40,686 nucleotides of DNA from [Clostridium] symbiosum (lineage in GTDB: Bacteria; Bacillota; Clostridia; Lachnospirales; Lachnospiraceae). The stretch covers positions 1-40,686 of the forward strand of contig JAETSN010000037.1 in NCBI GenBank assembly GCA_021769625.1, given 5' to 3'. The notes under the pieces are model-generated. The model did not search any database and was not told the origin of the DNA. It worked only from the letters and a program-made list of their open reading frames with translations. This document shows, one piece after another, positions 24,990-33,238 of the stretch. A program made the translations under genes and the position numbers. Each line of letters starts with the position of its first letter. Position 1 is the stretch's first letter.

Positions 24990-25035
24990 GCATAAGACAT
25001 CTGAAGAGAAAGGGTAACGCAGAGGAGTGGTAAAT

Positions 25036-25503
25036 TTGGGAACAACAGATGTAACGCTGACGATTTATATAGAAGGAAAAGGGACTGTGTTGAAGGAAAG
25101 TCCTTTGATGGCATTGGATGCCGGCAGCGGAAAGATATTGGCTTTCGGTGCGGAATCGGAGATAGTGGCAGAGAATTCGGCGAAGGGTGTTGAGGTTGTA
25201 GCTCCTTTGATGGGAGGGAAGATTTCAAATTATAATGTAGCAGTGAAACTGTTTCTTTGCCTGCTGCATAAAGCGGGGGTGAAGGGGACTCTTTTTCATA
25301 AGCCTCAGATCGCGGTATCTGTACCGAAAGAGTTGACAGATGTGGAGAAAAAGGCGTTTGAGGATGCTATGTATCAGGCGGGGGCAGGAAAAGTCTTTAT
25401 ATCGGAGATGGGGATAGAGGAACTTGCCTTTAGCTTGAGGCAAAACAGCGATAAAGCTCTGAAAGGGTTTGGTACGATCGTTGGCATTACGAAAAATGAA
25501 TAA
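25036..25503 (+). CDS. Half-length MreB-like protein
   Basis: About 155 residues matching only the N-terminal half of MreB/Mbl: GTTDVTLTIYIEGKGTVLKES, GAESEIVAENSAKGVEVVAPLMGGKISNYNVA, and PKELTDVEKKAFEDAMYQAGAGKVFI. MreB is normally about 335 residues, and the second ATPase half is missing here. GAGGAG lies 8 nt before TTG 25036, which I take as start; a GTG at 25027 overlaps that site. At the TTG the first phosphate loop (DLGT) loses its Asp. It probably cannot hydrolyse ATP and may be a decayed gene or a modulator of full-length MreB. Confidence 0.7.
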   Translation: MGTTDVTLTIYIEGKGTVLKESPLMALDAGSGKILAFGAESEIVAENSAKGVEVVAPLMGGKISNYNVAVKLFLCLLHKAGVKGTLFHKPQIAVSVPKELTDVEKKAFEDAMYQAGAGKVFISEMGIEELAFSLRQNSDKALKGFGTIVGITKNE

Positions 25504-25575
25504 AGTAAGCATAGAATAACAGAAAACTGCCCATACTGAAAATAACTGTGAAACAGAGAAAAGGGGGATTTTGGT

Positions 25576-26004
25576 ATGGGTATGATCATTGCGATCATTT
25601 CGGGCGCCCTGATGAGCATTCAGGGCGTTTTCAATACTAAGGTGACGGACCAGACGGGGGTGTGGACCGCCAATGCCTTCGTACAGTTCACGGCGCTTTT
25701 AGTCTGCCTCGGGGCGTGGGCGGCGGTGGAGCGGCATTCTTTTATGGAACTGGCGAAAGTGGAGCCGAAATATATGCTTTTAGGCGGTGTGATGGGGGCG
25801 GCGATCACCTGGACGGTCATCCAGAGCATGAAGAGTTTAGGACCCGCCAAAGCGGTGCTGTTTATCGTGGTGGCACAGATCCTGGTGGCTTATCTGATCG
25901 AACTGTTTGGCATTTTCGGCGCGGAGAAACAGCAGTTCGAGTTCAAGAAGATGATCGGGATGGCGCTTGCCATTGTTGGAATTATTATTTTCAAATGGGA
26001 ATAA
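25576..26004 (+). CDS. Small DMT-family transporter (DUF606/YdcZ-like)
   Basis: A 142-residue membrane protein with about five helices, as in the DUF606 (YdcZ) branch of drug/metabolite transporters: SGALMSIQGVFNTKV at the start, GAAITWTVIQSMKSLGPAKAVLFIVVAQILVAYLIE in the middle. Members are half-size and often work as dimers; the substrate is unknown. It follows AAGGGGGA. Its last bases and downstream DNA are duplicated at 24900-24989. Confidence 0.85.
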   Translation: MGMIIAIISGALMSIQGVFNTKVTDQTGVWTANAFVQFTALLVCLGAWAAVERHSFMELAKVEPKYMLLGGVMGAAITWTVIQSMKSLGPAKAVLFIVVAQILVAYLIELFGIFGAEKQQFEFKKMIGMALAIVGIIIFKWE

Positions 26005-26073
26005 AGCACTTGTAAAAAAGCAGGCTTTGACATACAATAAATTTATGCTGCGGTTTCGGACTGCGGCGGAGGG
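25984..26073 (+). repeat. Second copy of the 90-bp DMT-end duplication
   Basis: This copy includes the true 3' end of the DMT gene (to 26004) and the following 69 bp, and matches 24900-24989. It ends shortly before the comEA-like gene. Confidence 0.8.
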
Positions 26074-26113
26074 GCTTCTTTTCCGCACAGCTTAGATGCG
26101 GAAAGGAAAAAGA

Positions 26114-27043
26114 ATGAAAAAACAATACGGGAAAATACATTTTGGAGAAGGCCTGCAAAGAGGCTTATTAGTGGTAGTATGCTTTCTGGGCATTGTATGC
26201 CTGCTCATCGGCTGCGGTTCGGAGGATAAACTGCTCTCGGAACTGAGAGCGGAGAGTGGGGCGGAGCGTGCCGGGGAAGCGGACGAAAAACAGGACGGCG
26301 ATGATCCGGCGGAGGACAGGCAGGATGGCAGCATGGGTGCGGACGGCACAGCAGACGGGAAAACCGGGCGGGGGACGGATCATAATGCGGGCAAAGATGC
26401 CGGGGAAGCCGGGCAGGGGACAGGCTTAAATGCGGATGAGAATGCCGGGACGGAGAATGGGAAAGCGAGCGGACAAGGCTTCGGTCAGGCAGCCGGAGAC
26501 GGTGATGCCGGAAATGCGGAAAAGCGGGCAGCCATCTATGTCCATGTCTGCGGCGCTGTAGTCAGTCCTGGCGTTTACGAGATGCCAGAGGGAAGCCGTT
26601 TTTATGAGGCGGTGGATGCGGCGGGCGGCTTTGCGGAGGATGCCTGTCAGGATTATCTGAACATGGCGGCGCTCCTTGCGGACGGAAGCAGGCTGGAGAT
26701 CCCGACTTTGGAGGAGATACAGAAGAGGGAACCGGCAGAGGATAAAAGTAGGAAGGCCGGCGGGGATGGCAGAGAGACAGAGTATAGTTATTATACTGTG
26801 CCGATGGCGCCCACGGCAGAGGGCAAAAGCACCGGAAGTTCTGAGGCGGGGCTTGTGAATATCAATACCGCAGATATCGTGGGGCTTTGCGCGCTGCCCG
26901 GTATCGGTGAAGGGCGCGCAAAAGCGATCATCGAGTACAGGGAAAAGCAGGGCGGCTTTCAGAAAAAAGAAGATATCATGCAGGTCTCCGGCATAGGGGA
27001 GAAGATGTACGCAAGGATGGAGGAGTATCTGGCCGTAGAGTGA
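26114..27043 (+). CDS. ComEA-like SLBB/helix-hairpin-helix protein
   Basis: I start at ATG 26114 (309 residues), after GGAAAGGAAA; an upstream ATG at 26096 lacks this. A signal segment ending in LIGCGSE (possible lipobox) is followed by a low-complexity Gly/Asp/Ala linker (about 40-145), an SLBB domain (about 150-205: YVHVCGAVVSPGVYEMPEGSRFYEAVDAAGGF) and a C-terminal HhH pair (LVNINTADIVGLCALPGIGEGRAKAIIEYR, VSGIGEKMYARM). ComEA proteins bind incoming DNA outside the membrane and hand it to ComEC, encoded 3.2 kb downstream. The gene is therefore likely part of DNA uptake. Confidence 0.88.
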   Translation: MKKQYGKIHFGEGLQRGLLVVVCFLGIVCLLIGCGSEDKLLSELRAESGAERAGEADEKQDGDDPAEDRQDGSMGADGTADGKTGRGTDHNAGKDAGEAGQGTGLNADENAGTENGKASGQGFGQAAGDGDAGNAEKRAAIYVHVCGAVVSPGVYEMPEGSRFYEAVDAAGGFAEDACQDYLNMAALLADGSRLEIPTLEEIQKREPAEDKSRKAGGDGRETEYSYYTVPMAPTAEGKSTGSSEAGLVNINTADIVGLCALPGIGEGRAKAIIEYREKQGGFQKKEDIMQVSGIGEKMYARMEEYLAVE

Positions 27044-27108
27044 GGAGAGGCAGCTCTCTGGTGAGGCGTGGACTGGCGCTGAAACATAGATTGGATGAGA
27101 GGTAAGAC

Positions 27109-27798
27109 ATGGCGAAGAAGGTTTTGGTCGTAGATGATGAGAAGTTGATCGTAAAAGGGATCCGGTTCAGTCTGGAACAGGACGGCATGGAAGTGGACTC
27201 GGCTTACGACGGAGAGGAAGCGCTGGAAAAAGCGAAGAATAATACATATGACATTATATTGCTGGATGTGATGCTGCCGAAACTGACAGGTTTTGAAGTT
27301 TGCCAGCAGATCAGGGAGTTTTCCAATGTGCCGGTGGTGATGCTGACCGCGAAGGGCGATGATATGGACAAGATCCTGGGATTGGAGTACGGCGCCGACG
27401 ATTATATCACGAAGCCCTTTAATATCCTTGAGGTAAAGGCGCGGCTGAAAGCCATTATGCGGAGAACTGCGCCGAAGGATGGAAAAGACGGTAAGAGCGC
27501 GATGCTGGAGAGCGGTGATATGCGGCTCAATCGGGAAGACCGCCGGGTGTATGTTTCCGGCAGGGAGATCAATCTGACATCCAAGGAATTTGAGGTGCTG
27601 GAGCTTTTGATGTCCAATCCGGGCAAGGTATACAGCAGGGAGAATCTGCTGAAATCCGTCTGGGGCGTGGACTATCCGGGGGATGTGCGGACTGTGGATG
27701 TCCATGTGAGGCGCCTGCGTGAAAAAATAGAAAACAGTCCCAGCGAGCCAAAGTTTGTGCAGACCAAGTGGGGCGTCGGGTACTACTTCAAAGAGTGA
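27109..27798 (+). CDS. OmpR-type response regulator
   Basis: A 229-residue protein with a receiver domain (Asp9/Asp10, phospho-acceptor Asp53 in LLDVMLPK, Thr80, Lys102) and a C-terminal winged helix (about 130-228, with LTSKEFEVLELLMSNPGKVYSRENLL and VDVHVRRLREKIE). It is closest in feel to WalR/PhoP-type regulators. It starts after GAGAGGT and is followed 19 bp later by its sensor kinase. Its position between comEA- and comEC-like genes may mean it regulates them or the envelope. Confidence 0.93.
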   Translation: MAKKVLVVDDEKLIVKGIRFSLEQDGMEVDSAYDGEEALEKAKNNTYDIILLDVMLPKLTGFEVCQQIREFSNVPVVMLTAKGDDMDKILGLEYGADDYITKPFNILEVKARLKAIMRRTAPKDGKDGKSAMLESGDMRLNREDRRVYVSGREINLTSKEFEVLELLMSNPGKVYSRENLLKSVWGVDYPGDVRTVDVHVRRLREKIENSPSEPKFVQTKWGVGYYFKE

Positions 27799-27817
27799 GG
27801 AACAGGAAAACAAGCGG

Positions 27818-29296
27818 ATGTTTTATCGTTGGGATGACTTCAAATCGAAAATCAAATCTTTAAGAAGCCTGAAAACAAGAATTTTTTTGCTGATGCTGCT
27901 GGTGGGGATCATCCCTGGTTACTGCATGCAGTACGGCATTTTACAGAACTACGAGACCCGTGCCATCTCGGTGCGGACCTCGGAGGTTCAGGCACAGCTC
28001 AGGATCATAGCCGATCATCTGATCACCTACAATTATCTGCAGGATACCTCTTCTCCCGTCATCAATGCGGAATTGGAGCAGCTTTCCAATCTGTACGGGG
28101 GACGCGTCCTGATCATTTCCGGAAACCTGAAGGTTATAAAGGATACCTATGGCATCAGCGAAGGAAAGACGATCATCTCCGAGGAGGTGGTAAAGTGTTT
28201 CAGAGGGGAGAGTATGTCCAATTATGACGCGGAGCTGGGCTATATTGAGATGACGATCCCCATTTCTGAGAAAGTCAGTGTCGGTGCGCCGGAAGGAGGC
28301 GCGGAAGAGGTAAAAGAGGTGGTCCGGGGCGTAATGCTGATCGGCATTTCCTGTGATACGATCCATAAGACAATGGATATTTTGAGCAATAAGGCGAATA
28401 TCCTGCTGCTGATCATGCTGCTCATCATTCTGGGACTTGCACTGCTTCTGGCTAATTTTATGGTAAATCCGTTAAACAGGGTTACACTGGCGATCAATGA
28501 GGTATCGGAAGGCTTTTCCGATAAGGCGATCAGTGTGCCCGACTATGCGGAGACGGTACATATCATCGACGCATTCAATAAAATGCTCAGCAGGATGAAG
28601 GTGCTGGATGAGTCGAGACAGGAGTTCGTGTCGAATGTATCCCATGAGCTGAAGACGCCTATCACCTCGATGAAAGTGCTGGCGGATTCCCTGTTGGCGC
28701 AGGAGGATGTGCCGGTGGAGCTGTATCGGGAGTTCATGGAGGATATCGCGAAGGAGATCGACCGGGAGAACAAGATCATCACAGACCTTTTATCGTTGGT
28801 GAAGATGGACAAAAGAGTGACGGATATGAATATCACGGAGGTCAGCATGAATGAGCTGACGGAGGTGATATTAAGGCGGCTGCGACCTATCGCGAGGAAG
28901 CGGGATATCGAATTGACTTTTGAGAGTATCCGTCCGGTCAAGGCGACGGTGGATGAGGTGAAGATATCCCTCGTGATCTCCAATCTGGTGGAAAATGCCA
29001 TAAAATACAACAGGGAAAACGGCTGGGTCAAGGTGGTGCTGGATGCGGATCATCAGTTCTTTACGCTGACCGTCAGCGATTCCGGGATCGGGATCCCGGA
29101 GGAGGCCGTTGACCATATTTATGAAAGATTTTACCGGGTGGACAAATCCCATTCCCGGGAGATCGGCGGAACCGGTCTCGGGCTTGCGATCACAAGGAGC
29201 GCGGTTCTGATGCACAGGGGTTCTATTCAGCTGGAGAGTACCCCGGGGGAAGGGACAACATTTATCGTAAAAATACCGCTCACATATAAAGGGTAA
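27818..29296 (+). CDS. Sensor histidine kinase with HAMP domain
   Basis: Start at ATG 27818 (492 residues); the frame extends upstream inside the regulator gene. Helix about 20-40, extracellular sensor about 45-190, second helix about 193-212, HAMP about 213-265, HisKA with His276 in FVSNVSHELKTPITSMK, and a complete HATPase (NLVENAIKYN, DSGIGIP, GGTGLGLAITR). This is a full WalK/PhoR-like kinase lacking an obvious PAS domain. It should phosphorylate the regulator encoded just upstream. The lipoprotein gene follows after 6 bp. Confidence 0.93.
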   Translation: MFYRWDDFKSKIKSLRSLKTRIFLLMLLVGIIPGYCMQYGILQNYETRAISVRTSEVQAQLRIIADHLITYNYLQDTSSPVINAELEQLSNLYGGRVLIISGNLKVIKDTYGISEGKTIISEEVVKCFRGESMSNYDAELGYIEMTIPISEKVSVGAPEGGAEEVKEVVRGVMLIGISCDTIHKTMDILSNKANILLLIMLLIILGLALLLANFMVNPLNRVTLAINEVSEGFSDKAISVPDYAETVHIIDAFNKMLSRMKVLDESRQEFVSNVSHELKTPITSMKVLADSLLAQEDVPVELYREFMEDIAKEIDRENKIITDLLSLVKMDKRVTDMNITEVSMNELTEVILRRLRPIARKRDIELTFESIRPVKATVDEVKISLVISNLVENAIKYNRENGWVKVVLDADHQFFTLTVSDSGIGIPEEAVDHIYERFYRVDKSHSREIGGTGLGLAITRSAVLMHRGSIQLESTPGEGTTFIVKIPLTYKG

Positions 29297-29302
29297 TGTA
29301 AT

Positions 29303-30247
29303 ATGAAAAAAAGGATCATATCGGCAGCCATCCTGCTGCTTATTGCGGCAGGCCTCTCAGCCTGCGGCAGGGGAAGGCAGGAGGGCAGCTACAGCTATAC
29401 TATTTATTATGTAAATAAGGAAGGGACCCATGTGGTTTCCGAGGAATATGTGACAGATACGTCGGCAGAGAATAAAGAGAAACTGCTGCAGGAGTTTGTT
29501 CAGATCTTAAGAGATACGTCGGAGAGGCCGGAATATCTCTCGCCGCTGACGGAGTTCTATCAGGGTTACGCATTGAACGAAGGGCAGATCAATCTGGACT
29601 TCGGCGAGGGCTATATCAAGCAGGATCCCATTGTTGAAGTGCTCTGCAGGGCGGCAGTGGTGCGGACGATGACGCAGATAGACGGGATCGATACGGTTAC
29701 GTTTTCCGTACAGGGGGAGGCGTTGGTGGATGCTATCGGCATACCGGTGGGGGCAATGACGGCGGATTCCTTTATCGATAATGCGGGAACGGAGATCAAT
29801 GCCTATGTGGATACGGAGTTCAGGCTTTATTTTGCCAATGAGACAGGGGATGCGCTGACGGAAGTGAGCAGGAATGTGATCTATAACAGCAATATTTCCA
29901 TGGAACAGCAGGTGGTGGAGGAACTGATCAAGGGTCCCCAGGAGAGTGACGTGATCGGAAATGAGACAGGCTATCCGACCATCAATCCCGCGGTGACGAT
30001 CTTAGGCGTTACGGTGCGGGACAGAGTCTGCTATGTCAATCTGAGCGAGGAATTTTTGACACCGGTTTATAATGTGACATCCCAGGTGGCGCTGTATTCG
30101 ATCGTGAATTCTCTGGTGGAGCTGCCGGGGGTGAACAAGGTACAGATCTCTATCGACGGCAATACGGACGTCACATTCCGGGACAGTGTCAGCCTGACTA
30201 CGGTGTTTGAGAGGGATTTGGATATCATAACAGAACAGGGAGATTAA
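29303..30247 (+). CDS. GerMN-domain lipoprotein
   Basis: A 314-residue protein with a lipoprotein signal (AAGLSACG, Cys21) and two GerMN domains (about 30-160 and 170-300; LNEGQINLDFGEGYIKQ and VRDRVCYVNLSEEFLTPVYN are the paired core strands). GerM-type proteins sit outside the membrane and act in spore envelope assembly or germination; in a two-component locus a similar lipoprotein can modulate the kinase, as in LpqB/MtrB. It lies 6 bp after the kinase and 1 bp before comEC, clearly one transcript. Confidence 0.85.
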   Translation: MKKRIISAAILLLIAAGLSACGRGRQEGSYSYTIYYVNKEGTHVVSEEYVTDTSAENKEKLLQEFVQILRDTSERPEYLSPLTEFYQGYALNEGQINLDFGEGYIKQDPIVEVLCRAAVVRTMTQIDGIDTVTFSVQGEALVDAIGIPVGAMTADSFIDNAGTEINAYVDTEFRLYFANETGDALTEVSRNVIYNSNISMEQQVVEELIKGPQESDVIGNETGYPTINPAVTILGVTVRDRVCYVNLSEEFLTPVYNVTSQVALYSIVNSLVELPGVNKVQISIDGNTDVTFRDSVSLTTVFERDLDIITEQGD

Positions 30248-30248
30248 A

Positions 30249-32693
30249 ATGCAGATGAGAAGGCCGCTTTGTCTGCTTTCTCTTGTTTTTGTGCTGCTGG
30301 CGGCATGCTGTGTATACAGCGGGGAGACGAAAAAGGATGATCTGCCGTACGAAGGCGAGGAGATAATGCTGACCGGAGTAGTCAAAAATAAAGACTATCG
30401 TGTCATGTACGGCAGTAAAGTTCCGGTTTTGTATGTCAGCAGTGCGGAGAACGGGAATGACAGACAAGTCATGTGTTATATGACGGACTCAGGAGGCGGC
30501 GTGCCGCTTCCGCATATAGGCGAGACCGTCAGGATCTCCGGAAAAGTTTCTCTTTTTCGAGAGGCGACTGATCCGGGGGAATTTGATCTTAGAGAGTATT
30601 ATCAGATCTTAAACATTTCTTATAAATTAAATCAGACAGAAATTCTGGAGCGTTCAGGCTCCGGTTTTCCATTAAAAGAAATCTTATTTCAATTCAGATG
30701 CAGATGTTCCGGGATGCTGGAGAAAATATATCCGGCAAAGGAGGCTTCGGTCTTAAAGGCGATGCTTCTGGGAGATAAAAGCGGTCTGGAGGAAGAGATA
30801 AAGGAACTGTACCAGTTGAACGGACTGATCCATATCCTGTCCATATCGGGACTGCATGTCTCGCTTCTGGGCATGGCGGTGTCCGGGTTTTTGAAAAAAT
30901 GCAGAGTCCCCCTCTGGCTGAGGACGCCCGCCGCCATAGGGATCATGTGGTGCTACGGGATCATGACAGGGATGGGAGTATCCACCTGGCGGGCAATCTT
31001 TATGTTTGCCCTGCATCTGGCGGCAGAGCTGTTTGGCAGGACATACGATATGCTGACAGCACTGTCGCTGGCGGCGGTCTTTATGCTGGCGGAGAACCCG
31101 CTTCTTATCCTGCACAGCGGATTTTTGCTGTCCTTTGGGGCGGTGATCGGGATCGGCGTGGTGCTGCCCTGGTGGAAGGATATTTTGGAAAGAATGTTCG
31201 GCGTCGGCGGATCGAATGGAGGAGATCACAAAAGGACTGCGAGGGGGGAAAAGCATGACGCCAAAATGTTGGCAAAGGCGGCGGAAAATAAAATGACCGG
31301 ATTGGTCAAAAATGGATTGTATTTAAGTACGGCGATAGCCGTTGCCACACTGCCAATTCTTCTTCACTTCTATTATGTATATCCTGTCTATTCCCTTCTC
31401 CTGAACCTGTACGTTATCCCGCTGATGGGTTTTGTATTGGGATTCGGCATGATCTCATTGATCCTGGGGTTTTTCCTGCCGGAGGCGGCATTTTATGCAG
31501 CCATGCCGGACAGGGTGATCCTGCGGCTCTATGAGGAATCCTGCAGATGGGCGTTAGAGCTGCCAAATGGCATTAAAATCGGCGGAAAGCCGGAAGTCTG
31601 GCAGATCGCGATGTATTATGGCATATTGCTTTTCCTGATTGTATGGCATGGCCTGACTAAAGAGGAGTTAAAGAGGCAGGACGGAAACAGCGGAGGAAGG
31701 AATCAGTCAGATGCACGAAGAGATACAGCGGATAGAAGGAAACAAAAAGCAGGAGTGCAGGAGAGAGCGGGGAAGGAGAAAGCGTACGGAAAAAAGGGGA
31801 GTGCTGTTTTTCAAATACCTGCGATCAGTCAGTGGTTTTTTGTGTTGGGGATAGTCTGGCTGCTGCTCGAACGCCCTTTCGGCGGGTTTTCCGTAACATT
31901 TCTGGATGTAGGACAGGGGGACTGCATCGTCATGCAGGGGGAAAACGGAAACTGCTATATGGTGGACGGCGGTTCCACCAGCAGATCCAAAGTCGGAAAG
32001 TATCAGATACTGCCTTTTTTGAAATGCGAGGGGATCGGAGAACTGGAGGCGGTATTCCTGACGCATCCGGATGAGGATCACATATCGGGTGTTATGGAAT
32101 TGATGGAGCAGTCGGGCTACGGGGTGAAGATAAACAGTCTGATCCTGCCGGATGCCTCGCAGGGGATAAAGGATGAAGAACTTCTTGCGCTGCGGCGGCA
32201 GGCGGCGGAATACAAAATTCCGGTCTACTATATCGGGAGAGGGGACGTTCTGGAGGATGGAAGCCTGAGATTTACCTGTCTGGGACCGGAAAAAGAAATC
32301 GTGACCGATGAGGTCAATGAAATATCGATCGTGCTCTATGCGGAGTATGGGGAATTTCGTATGCTGCTGACGGGGGATGTGACCGGAGAGCCGGAAAAAG
32401 AACTGCTTTTGGAACTGGAGGGGAAAGATCCGCTCACTGTCTTGAAAGTGGCGCATCACGGTTCAAAGTATTCCACGCCGCAGGAACTTTTGGAGATGAC
32501 CGATCCGGTCATGGCAATAATCTCTGCGGGGGAGGACAACCGCTACGGCCATCCCCATGAAGAACTGATGGAACGGTTGAAAAGACAAGGATGTCATATT
32601 TATCAGACCGCGGAGGGCGGAGCGATCATCATGCGGGTGAGAAACGGGAAGATCAGGGTGGAGGAGTTTATGAACAGGAAGAATAGGACTTGA
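30249..32693 (+). CDS. comEC: ComEC/Rec2 DNA uptake channel
   Basis: An 814-residue membrane protein with the full ComEC layout: N-terminal soluble domain, competence core with about ten helices (SISGLHVSLLGMAVSGFL, GVSTWRAIFMFALHLAAELFGR), and a C-terminal metallo-beta-lactamase-like domain (FLDVGQGDCIVMQ, THPDEDHISGVMELM, LLTGDVTGEPE, VAHHGSKYST). It transports one DNA strand into the cytosol and the C-terminal domain may degrade the other. With the ComEA-like gene this gives a plausible uptake core; no pilus genes are in the window. ATG 30249 is translationally coupled to the GerMN gene. Confidence 0.94.
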   Translation: MQMRRPLCLLSLVFVLLAACCVYSGETKKDDLPYEGEEIMLTGVVKNKDYRVMYGSKVPVLYVSSAENGNDRQVMCYMTDSGGGVPLPHIGETVRISGKVSLFREATDPGEFDLREYYQILNISYKLNQTEILERSGSGFPLKEILFQFRCRCSGMLEKIYPAKEASVLKAMLLGDKSGLEEEIKELYQLNGLIHILSISGLHVSLLGMAVSGFLKKCRVPLWLRTPAAIGIMWCYGIMTGMGVSTWRAIFMFALHLAAELFGRTYDMLTALSLAAVFMLAENPLLILHSGFLLSFGAVIGIGVVLPWWKDILERMFGVGGSNGGDHKRTARGEKHDAKMLAKAAENKMTGLVKNGLYLSTAIAVATLPILLHFYYVYPVYSLLLNLYVIPLMGFVLGFGMISLILGFFLPEAAFYAAMPDRVILRLYEESCRWALELPNGIKIGGKPEVWQIAMYYGILLFLIVWHGLTKEELKRQDGNSGGRNQSDARRDTADRRKQKAGVQERAGKEKAYGKKGSAVFQIPAISQWFFVLGIVWLLLERPFGGFSVTFLDVGQGDCIVMQGENGNCYMVDGGSTSRSKVGKYQILPFLKCEGIGELEAVFLTHPDEDHISGVMELMEQSGYGVKINSLILPDASQGIKDEELLALRRQAAEYKIPVYYIGRGDVLEDGSLRFTCLGPEKEIVTDEVNEISIVLYAEYGEFRMLLTGDVTGEPEKELLLELEGKDPLTVLKVAHHGSKYSTPQELLEMTDPVMAIISAGEDNRYGHPHEELMERLKRQGCHIYQTAEGGAIIMRVRNGKIRVEEFMNRKNRT

Positions 32694-32737
32694 CAAAATA
32701 AAGAAAGGAGTTAAAATGTAACTAATGAGCAGTTACA
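32690..32737 (+). promoter_or_regulatory. Promoter and operator-like repeat before the HicB-like gene
   Basis: TTGACA (32690-32695), 16 bp, then TAAAAT (32712-32717) form a good promoter that begins on the comEC stop. TGTAACT (32717-32723) and AGTTACA (32731-32737) are a perfect 7-bp inverted repeat right over the start of transcription. This is the position expected of an autorepressor site, and HicB-type antitoxins bind DNA. Confidence 0.55.
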
Positions 32738-32833
32738 TATATATGATAGATGAGCAGACATACAAAAGCGAAGAAAAGAATACTGGGCATTCCATCAGAC
32801 TATACTTATAGGGAAAGAATGGGGGGAGTTATA

Positions 32834-33238
32834 GTGAAAGATAATATTCTGGAGTATAAAGGCTATCATACAAGTATAACTTATGACGCGCGGGCCGGAC
32901 GTCTCAGAGGCGTTATCAGCGGTATCGATGATCATGTGGATTTTTCCAGTGATAAAGTAGAAGGGATCGAACAGGAATTTCATACGGCAGTAGATGATTA
33001 TCTGGAGTTTTGCAAAGAAGTCGGGAAATCCCCCTGTAAAGAGTACAAAGGCGTTTTTAATGTCAGGATTAAACCAAATCTCCACAGAGAGTTGGTCAAT
33101 ATTTCAGAAAAAGACGGGGAAACGCTGAATGCGGTAGTGGAGCGGGCATTACAGTTATTTGTGGAGAGTGTGAAAAAAATAGGAAAGGACACATATGCAT
33201 GCAAAGAATCGCAGAAGATATTAAAACAGGACAATTAA
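32834..33238 (+). CDS. HicB-like protein without an adjacent HicA
   Basis: I start at GTG 32834 (134 residues) because GGGGGAG is 6 nt upstream; the frame is open to ATG 32750. Residues about 1-60 form the HicB partial RNase-H fold (LEYKGYHTSITYDARAGRLRGVISGI), and residues about 85-115 a ribbon-helix-helix DNA-binding domain (VFNVRIKPNLHRELVNISEKDGETLNAVVERALQLF). In toxin-antitoxin pairs HicB blocks the mRNA-cutting HicA and represses its own promoter. No HicA-sized gene with a GSHH-like motif is next to it. It overlaps holA by 40 bp. Confidence 0.78.
   Translation: MKDNILEYKGYHTSITYDARAGRLRGVISGIDDHVDFSSDKVEGIEQEFHTAVDDYLEFCKEVGKSPCKEYKGVFNVRIKPNLHRELVNISEKDGETLNAVVERALQLFVESVKKIGKDTYACKESQKILKQDN

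Noticed and set aside
26096-26349. Overlapping minus-strand frames rich in serine and proline
   Set aside because: They mirror the low-complexity linker of the ComEA-like protein.
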